Positions 6,093-9,346 of a stretch of DNA of 9,346 nt are shown piece after piece; the first letter of the stretch is position 1; the number at the start of each line of letters is the position of its first letter. Both the position numbers and the translations under genes were made by a program. The notes under the pieces were generated by a model. That model was not told the DNA's origin. It worked only from the letters and a program-made list of their open reading frames with translations, and searched no databases. Source of the stretch: Pseudomonadota bacterium (GTDB lineage: Bacteria > Myxococcota_A > Polyangia > Polyangiales > Polyangiaceae); contig QGUH01000080.1 in the NCBI GenBank assembly GCA_003242355.1, positions 1 through 9,346 on the forward strand. The letters are read 5' to 3'.

Positions 6093-6701
6093 AATACGAA
6101 CTCGCTCACATCCCGCACAGCGAAGCCTACCCCAACGACGCGGCCATCCACCGACGAACCGCGCCCCACTCAAGCGCACTCCCCCCACGTGGGCAACGGC
6201 TCCCGTTCCGGAGCGGGGCTTTCAGCCGCCACGACGCTCGTCGTGCTGCCGAAGGCAACGCAAAGTGTCGCGCCTGCGGTGCGGCGCTACGTTCATCACC
6301 GCGATCGTGGTCGCTGCGTCGTGCCGGGCTGCAACTTCGGAGCCTTTCTCGACGTGCATCACCTGAATCCGCGAGCAGAAGGCGGCGGGCACGACCCCGA
6401 GAACCTCGTCACGTTGTGCGACGGGCATCACACCGCGCTGCACACGGGCCAGCTCTCGCTCGAAGGGAGCCCTTCGACGAAGCTTCGATTCTTGCGCGCC
6501 GACGGAACCAAGTACACGGACCCGCCATCCGCCCGTGCGATAGCCGCGGGCGAGCAAGTGTTTGGGGCTTTGCGCACGCTCGGATTCTCGGAGCGACAAT
6601 CCAAGAGCGCCGTCAAACACGTGCTCGAAACCGCCGAGACCCCCTGCCCCGCCACCCTGCTCCGCGCCGCACTCGCACTGCTGACCCAATCACTCGCCTG
6701 A
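5766..6701 (+). CDS. C-terminal HNH endonuclease fragment
   Basis: In the same frame as the upstream fragment, starting at a GTG 9 nt after the TAG at 5754 (311 residues). Residues 1-~155 are repeat linker (26-residue units) and Pro/Thr/His-rich spacer. Residues ~168-235 are a complete HNH domain: AVRRYVHHRDRGRCVVPGC (Cys184, Cys189 zinc ligands), the HH of DVHHLNPRAEGGGHD (198-199), Asn213 in PENLVTLC, Cys218 and the HH of DGHHTALH (221-222). All catalytic and metal-binding positions are intact, so a nicking or double-strand nuclease activity is possible if it is made. The C-terminal helices (VFGALRTLGFSERQSKSAVK) are typical of the Polyangia members of this family. As a separate gene it has no evident ribosome binding site and would lack the DUF222-like half. 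Confidence 0.7.
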   Translation: MVRREAATPRPSPHQQRPTHEPQQTHAVRREAATPRLRALPDRSPDREADGEGHAASGAGPSPRDRRPTHDLQQTHAAHWEAATPQPSPHDWRPTHDLQQTHVVHREAANTNSLTSRTAKPTPTTRPSTDEPRPTQAHSPHVGNGSRSGAGLSAATTLVVLPKATQSVAPAVRRYVHHRDRGRCVVPGCNFGAFLDVHHLNPRAEGGGHDPENLVTLCDGHHTALHTGQLSLEGSPSTKLRFLRADGTKYTDPPSARAIAAGEQVFGALRTLGFSERQSKSAVKHVLETAETPCPATLLRAALALLTQSLA

Positions 6702-6736
6702 CACAAGGTTCAGCAACGTCCCACGCAGAGTCGCAG

Positions 6737-7491
6737 CAAAGGATGCCTATCGTCGTCCTCTGGTTCGCAGGCACCTCCCCACGCAGAGTCATCGCCGCAC
6801 AGCGACTCAATATGGGCGGAGAGGGAGGGATTCGAGCCGGCTTCCTAGGTCGAACTCGGACAACCTCTGCTCACCCTGCCGTCATCGCATGCCCATTAGG
6901 CCCCCGAGGAGCGCAGCCCCCGAAGGGGGCGAGCACCGCAGGGAACCGGCTTCCTAGGTCGAACTCGGACACTCTGCTCACCCTGCCGTCATCGCATGCC
7001 CATTAGGCCCCCGAGGAGCGCAGCCCCCGAAGGGGGCGAGCACCGCAGGTCACCCTCGGGCGAACAAAGGATGCCTATCGCCGTCCTCTGGTTCGCAGGC
7101 ACCTCCCCACGCAGAGTCATCGCCGCACAGCGACTCAATATGGGCGGAGAGGGAGGGATTCGAGCCGGCTTCCTAGGTCGAACTCGGACAACCTCTGCTC
7201 ACCCTGCCGTCATCGCATGCCCATTAGGCCCCCGAGGAGCGCAGCCCCCGAAGGGGGCGAGCACCGCAGGGAACCGGCTTCCTAGGTCGAACTCGGACAC
7301 TCTGCTCACCCTGCCGTCATCGCATGCCCATTAGGCCCCCGAGGAGCGCAGCCCCCGAAGGGGGCGAGCACCGCAGGTCACCCTCGGGCGAACAAAGGAT
7401 GCCTATCGTCGTCCTCTGGTTCGCAGGCGCCTCCCCACGCAGAGTCATCGCCGCACAGCGACTCAATATGGGCGGAGAGGGAGGGATTCGA
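6737..7491. repeat. 328-bp tandem array carrying tRNA-Ser 3' ends
   Basis: Units start at 6737, 7065 and 7393 (caaaggatgcctatcg), exactly 328 bp apart; the third is 99 bp and runs into the intact tRNA-Ser. Differences are few (for example gtcgtcc versus gccgtcc, cacc versus cgcc). Each unit's first ~99 bp ends in ggcggagagggagggattcga (6815-6835, 7143-7163, 7471-7491), which in the last copy is the tRNA acceptor 3' strand and T-arm. After that point the copies switch to ccggcttcctaggtc instead of tRNA. The remaining ~229 bp consist of two ~109-bp subrepeats (6837 and 6946; 7165 and 7274), each containing gcccccgaagggggc (6916, 7023, 7244 and 7351), a perfect hairpin sequence. Open frames through this array are by-products of the repetition. 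Confidence 0.92.
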
Positions 7492-7561
7492 ACCCTCGGT
7501 AGGGTTTTAGCCCTACGCCCGCTTAGCAAGCGGGTACCTTCGGCCTCTCGGTCACCTCTCC
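7473..7561 (-). tRNA. tRNA-Ser(GCU)
   Basis: Reading the minus strand from 7561: acceptor GGAGAGG pairs with CCTCTCC (7474-7480), followed by discriminator G at 7473, the base expected for tRNA-Ser. The anticodon stem CCCGC/GCGGG encloses the loop TTGCTAA, giving anticodon GCT, which reads AGC and AGU. A long variable arm (GTAGGGC-TAAAA-CCCTAC region) marks a class II tRNA, and the T-arm is GAGGG-TTCGAAT-CCCTC. The 89-nt length fits. CCA is not encoded (the next bases are CCC), so it must be added after transcription. It is transcribed in the same direction as the upstream cytochrome gene and runs into the 328-bp array containing copies of its own 3' end. Confidence 0.97.
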
Positions 7562-7580
7562 GGAAAGGCTCGGAGCGCGA

Positions 7581-7608
7581 ACCCTACCCGGCGGCGGTCA
7601 GCCGTCAA
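7581..7608 (-). promoter_or_regulatory. Candidate promoter for tRNA-Ser
   Basis: On the minus strand, TTGACG (7608-7603) matches the -35 consensus at five of six positions and TAGGGT (7586-7581) lies 16 bp downstream as a weak -10. Immediately after it comes tcgcgct, a GC-rich discriminator of the kind seen at stable-RNA promoters under stringent control. The predicted start would be about 13 nt before the mature tRNA 5' end. Spacing and placement are good; the -10 is poor. Confidence 0.4.
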
Positions 7609-7613
7609 GCCAA

Positions 7614-7638
7614 TTTCCAAGATCCTGGGTCTTGGAAA
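7614..7638 (-). terminator. Hairpin between cytochrome gene and tRNA promoter
   Basis: TTTCCAAGA (7614-7622) and TCTTGGAAA (7630-7638) are perfect 9-bp inverted arms; a G-T wobble and a C-G pair can extend the stem. It lies downstream of the cytochrome stop and its tail repeats and just 5 bp upstream of the tRNA -35 candidate, a position that would insulate the tRNA from upstream transcription. There is no proper U-tract, so termination is an inference. Confidence 0.35.
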
Positions 7639-7704
7639 GCCCGGCAACCCGGCCGGCGACCGTCGCTCCCCGGGTCTCCCCTTCGCTTCCCAACCTCCAC
7701 TTCC

Positions 7705-7912
7705 GCTGGTCAGGTCTTCGCCCCGGCCAACGCGTGGACGCATCCGACGAGGCGTCCACGCGTGCCCGGTCGTTCCTTTGCCCCGGCCAACGCGTAGGCG
7801 CAGTTGACGAGGGCGTCCCCGTCTTTCCCTGGCCGTGTCCTACGCGTGGACGCTCCTCACGAGGGCGCGTCCGGTCAGTCCTTGGCCCCGGCCAACGCGT
7901 GGATGCACTTGA
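7705..7912. repeat. Tandem decayed copies of the cytochrome gene 3' end
   Basis: The 313 bases between tRNA-Ser and the cytochrome stop hold no gene, but include three degenerate copies of the last ~50 bp of the cytochrome gene. A gccccggccaacgcgt core occurs at 7720 and 7780, a diverged version around 7828-7847, and the genuine one in the gene at 7885-7900 (cgcgt spacings 60, 52, 53 bp). Translated on the minus strand, the copies read LVGCVHALAGAKT* and LVNCAYALAGAKE beside the genuine LVKCIHALAGAKD*. The farthest copy keeps a stop in the same place; the middle one has lost it. Confidence 0.75.
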
Positions 7913-8684
7913 CGAGGGCGTCGAGCTCGGCGGCCGGGAGATCGCCGTGCGGGGGCATGATGGGGCTGAGGCCGTGGGCGGCACCGCCGTCTCGAATGAT
8001 GCCGAGGAGCTCCGCATCCGACCGCTTCTCGATCCATCCGGGTTCGGTGAAGGAGCGCGGGCGCGGATCGAGAGAACGGGCGAGCATGCCGTCGCCGCGC
8101 CCTTCGGCACCGTGGCACGCGGCGCACCGCGCCGAGTAGCTGGGCGGACACGCTTCGGCACGGGCTCCGCCGGCCTGCGACCCCGCTGCCGGAGCCTGCA
8201 GGCCCGCGGCTTCGGTCGTGCGGAACAGCGGGCGCGGCGCGTGGATGAAGGGCCAGGGGACGCCAGCGAGGACGAGCACGAGGCCGAGAAGCGTCGTGGT
8301 GAGCACGGTCCGGTGCCGCGCGGGCCCATCGCTCTTTTTTCGCGAGCGTGCCCGCCCGATGTGGAACACGGCAATCGCGCTCAGCATGGCGAACACGTGC
8401 TCCACGCCGAAGAAGCGCAGCTCGGACACGCGCATCGACAGGCCCGGGTTGCCGAAGAAGGCACGCGCGATCGGGCTCAGCCCCGCGTAGAGCAGAAACC
8501 CGAGCAAGAACTGCGCGTCGAGCACGCGCAGAAACACCTTCTGAACCCGCTCGTCGCTGGCGTCCCACGCGCGCCGGCCGCGCACACCGAGGATCGCCCG
8601 AACGAGCACGGCGACCGCGAGCCCGAGCACGAGCCAGCGCACGTACGAGTGGAGGTACAGCGTGAGGACGTAGAGCGTATGCAT
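7875..8684 (-). CDS. Four-helix membrane domain fused to cytochrome c
   Basis: A 269-residue membrane protein. Four hydrophobic helices lie at about 14-33, 56-75, 92-109 and 127-146, with conserved-looking LHSYVRW (His12), VEHVFAM (His96), FHIG (His108) and GVPWPF (142-147). This pattern resembles the small four-helix cytochrome b-like membrane proteins known from Bacteroidetes. Arg/Lys-rich loops between helices 1-2 and 3-4 place both ends in the periplasm. After a short Ala/Gly linker, residues ~183-266 form a class I cytochrome c domain: CAACH (Cys187, Cys190, His191) and a likely axial Met243 in SPIMPPHG, plus DPRPRSF. The periplasmic location fits covalent heme attachment. A role in electron transfer from the membrane to a periplasmic acceptor is likely; the donor is unknown. 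The start at 8684 has no strong Shine-Dalgarno. Tandem copies of its 3' end follow the stop. Confidence 0.85.
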   Translation of the reverse strand: MHTLYVLTLYLHSYVRWLVLGLAVAVLVRAILGVRGRRAWDASDERVQKVFLRVLDAQFLLGFLLYAGLSPIARAFFGNPGLSMRVSELRFFGVEHVFAMLSAIAVFHIGRARSRKKSDGPARHRTVLTTTLLGLVLVLAGVPWPFIHAPRPLFRTTEAAGLQAPAAGSQAGGARAEACPPSYSARCAACHGAEGRGDGMLARSLDPRPRSFTEPGWIEKRSDAELLGIIRDGGAAHGLSPIMPPHGDLPAAELDALVKCIHALAGAKD

Positions 8685-8909
8685 GCACCCGGCCTGAATC
8701 TCGGAGGGGACTGAGGGCGAAACTCAGGAACCGCGAGAGGCGAGCGTGCCACGATCGCGAACCCCGACTCGAGTAAGCGAACACTCACCTGCGGTCAAGC
8801 GCGCGACTCGGCAAGCCGCTCCCGAGCAATTTTCGGCGGTGCATCCTCGCCGAGTCTCGTGACTGGGTCCTCTGCCATCTCGGAGCACGACACGGAGCAC
8901 CCGACCCCG

Positions 8910-9085
8910 CCACGAGCCATCGCCACGGCACGCCACCCCCCCAACGCCTTCCGCCACGAGCCATCGCCACGGCACGCCACCCCCCCAACGCCTTTCGCCA
9001 CGAGCCATCGCCACGGGACGCCAACACCCGAACACTTTCCACCACGAGCGATCGCCACGGGACGCCAACACCCGAACGCCTTCGG
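8910..9085. repeat. Four 44-bp tandem repeats
   Basis: ccacgag(c/g)(c/g)atcgccacgg starts at 8910, 8954, 8998 and 9042, exactly 44 bp apart. Units 1 and 2 are nearly identical (followed by cacgccacccccccaacgcc), and units 3 and 4 share gacgccaacacccgaac. The period is not a multiple of three and no frame is conserved, so the array is non-coding. The 3' part of unit 4 forms one arm of the hairpin at 9069-9095. Confidence 0.92.
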
Positions 9086-9095
9086 CGTCCGGGTG
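9069..9095 (-). terminator. Hairpin after the symporter gene
   Basis: CACCCG-A-ACGCC-TTC-GGCGT-C-CGGGTG is an 11-bp stem with one A/C mismatch and a 3-nt loop, lying 23-49 nt past the symporter stop on the minus strand. Its position suggests transcription termination of the symporter mRNA, but neither side has a clear T-run, so it may instead be an mRNA 3'-end stabiliser. One arm is contributed by the last 44-bp repeat. Confidence 0.45.
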
Positions 9096-9117
9096 CCCGA
9101 TCGGACCTCGTCGTCGC

Positions 9118-9346
9118 TCACCCCTCTCTCGTTCCGGCGGTCGTGCCCTCCAGGGGCAAGGTCTCCGGTTGCGTTTCGTGCGGCTCGCCGCGAGCGACGT
9201 ACACGGCGGCGGCCAAGTCTCCCGCCACGTTTACGGTCGTGCGGCACATGTCGAGAAAGCGATCGACGCCGAGCACGATGCCGATTCCTTCGGCGGGGAT
9301 GCCGAGGAGAGTCAGGATCATCGCGATCACGGGCAAGGAGCCAGCG
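9118..9346 (-). CDS. Dicarboxylate/glutamate:cation symporter, C-terminal part
   Basis: Only the last ~75 residues are in the window; the frame is open to the edge and ends with TGA at 9118-9120. The sequence AGSLPVIAMILTLLG, then GIGIVLGVDRFLDMCRT and VNVAGDLAAAVYVARGE, is characteristic of the DAACS family (GltP/DctA-like), in which the DRFLDMCRT-NV-GD segment belongs to the last transmembrane helix and contributes to the substrate site. The family takes up C4-dicarboxylates or acidic amino acids with Na+ or H+ through the inner membrane. A short hydrophilic tail (HETQPETLPLEG...) follows. The substrate cannot be told from this fragment, and the start lies outside the window. Confidence 0.88.
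   Translation of the reverse strand, partial: AGSLPVIAMILTLLGIPAEGIGIVLGVDRFLDMCRTTVNVAGDLAAAVYVARGEPHETQPETLPLEGTTAGTREG

Larger units (their letters stand above)
4338..6701 (+). pseudogene. DUF222-like/HNH endonuclease gene interrupted by two in-frame TAG codons
   Basis: From the ATG at 4338 (or the in-frame ATG at 4326) to the TGA at 6699-6701, one frame of 787 codons carries a complete 13E12-type protein: N-terminal helix, DUF222-like domain, repeat-built linker and C-terminal HNH nuclease. It is broken only by TAG at 4401-4403 and TAG at 5754-5756 (codons 22 and 473 from 4338). There is no frameshift and no TAA or TGA. The first TAG falls in EALE*LAKERAELD, just before the conserved core. 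The second falls in the linker where three sibling repeat units have CAG. Such proteins are multicopy in many Polyangia and actinobacteria and their role is poorly known. Possible readings are a recently inactivated pseudogene, expression as two pieces, or amber readthrough; the first is the simplest. The other complete genes here end in TGA or TAA, so TAG use as a stop is not demonstrated in this window. Confidence 0.75.
8685..9117. other. Intergenic region between symporter and cytochrome genes
   Basis: These 433 bases separate two minus-strand genes. Frames crossing the region are Arg/Gly/Trp-rich artefacts of the 44-bp repeats, whose period is not a multiple of three. The part next to the cytochrome start (8685-8905) shows nothing recognisable, though the cytochrome promoter is expected there; the rest holds the 44-bp array and a hairpin next to the symporter stop. 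Confidence 0.6.

Noticed and set aside
6737..7491. CRISPR array
   Set aside because: Units are 328 bp with near-identical content throughout; there are no short repeats separated by unique spacers and no cas genes.
6815..7491. Integrated genomic island bounded by tRNA attachment sites
   Set aside because: The tRNA 3'-end copies enclose only 328-bp units, and no integrase, excisionase or cargo gene is present; kept only as a possible scar.
6416..7797. Chain of plus-strand frames sharing the NMGGEGGIR peptide
   Set aside because: They are translations of the tRNA-Ser 3' end and its tandem copies; the repeated peptide reflects the 328-bp DNA repeat, not a protein family.
8910..9085. CRISPR array
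   Set aside because: The 44-bp units are contiguous copies without variable spacers.

Overview
The window is GC-rich DNA from a bacterium that is most likely a member of the Myxococcota, class Polyangia. The evidence is indirect: a transmembrane Hanks-type Ser/Thr kinase directly followed by a secreted TPR/PEGA protein, a DUF222-like/HNH (13E12-type) gene of the kind common in that class, Ala/Pro/Ser-rich linkers, and abundant tandem repeats. There is no 16S or other marker gene, so the assignment is an inference.

Layout, left to right. (1) 1-2423, minus strand: a two-gene unit with a Ser/Thr kinase (759-2423) followed 23 nt later by a signal-peptide/TPR/PEGA protein (1-735) whose 3' end lies outside the window. 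(2) 2424-2745: divergent intergenic region with a kinase-proximal inverted repeat. (3) 2746-3237, plus strand: a small cytoplasmic thioredoxin-like redoxin with a CRGC active site. (4) 3238-4325: about 1.1 kb with no convincing gene, holding a GC-only hairpin, a degenerate ~120-bp tandem array and an AT-richer pocket with a palindrome. (5) 4338-6701, plus strand: one continuous reading frame for a DUF222-like + HNH endonuclease, interrupted only by two TAG codons. Its linker is made of 30-bp and 78-bp tandem repeats, and the repeats show directly that one TAG stands where the other copies have CAG. (6) 6737-7561: a 328-bp tandem array carrying copies of the 3' end of tRNA-Ser, ending in the intact tRNA-Ser(GCU) gene (7473-7561, minus strand). 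(7) 7562-8684: a tRNA promoter candidate, a hairpin, decayed tandem copies of the 3' end of the adjacent cytochrome gene, then that gene itself (7875-8684, minus strand), a four-helix membrane domain fused to a cytochrome c domain. (8) 8685-9346: a 433-bp intergenic region with four exact-period 44-bp repeats ending in a hairpin, then the C-terminus of a dicarboxylate/glutamate:cation symporter (minus strand).

The genes do not form one pathway. The kinase and the TPR/PEGA protein probably belong to one envelope signalling unit; the redoxin and the cytochrome are separate redox proteins; the HNH gene looks like a repeat-expanded, probably decaying, selfish or accessory gene. What unites the window is pervasive tandem duplication: inside genes the periods are 30, 36, 60 and 78 bp (all multiples of three), while clearly non-coding arrays have periods of 44, about 52-60 and 328 bp. 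No complete new defence or mobile system is visible. The most notable items are the amber-only interruptions of the HNH gene and the tRNA-Ser 3'-end array.
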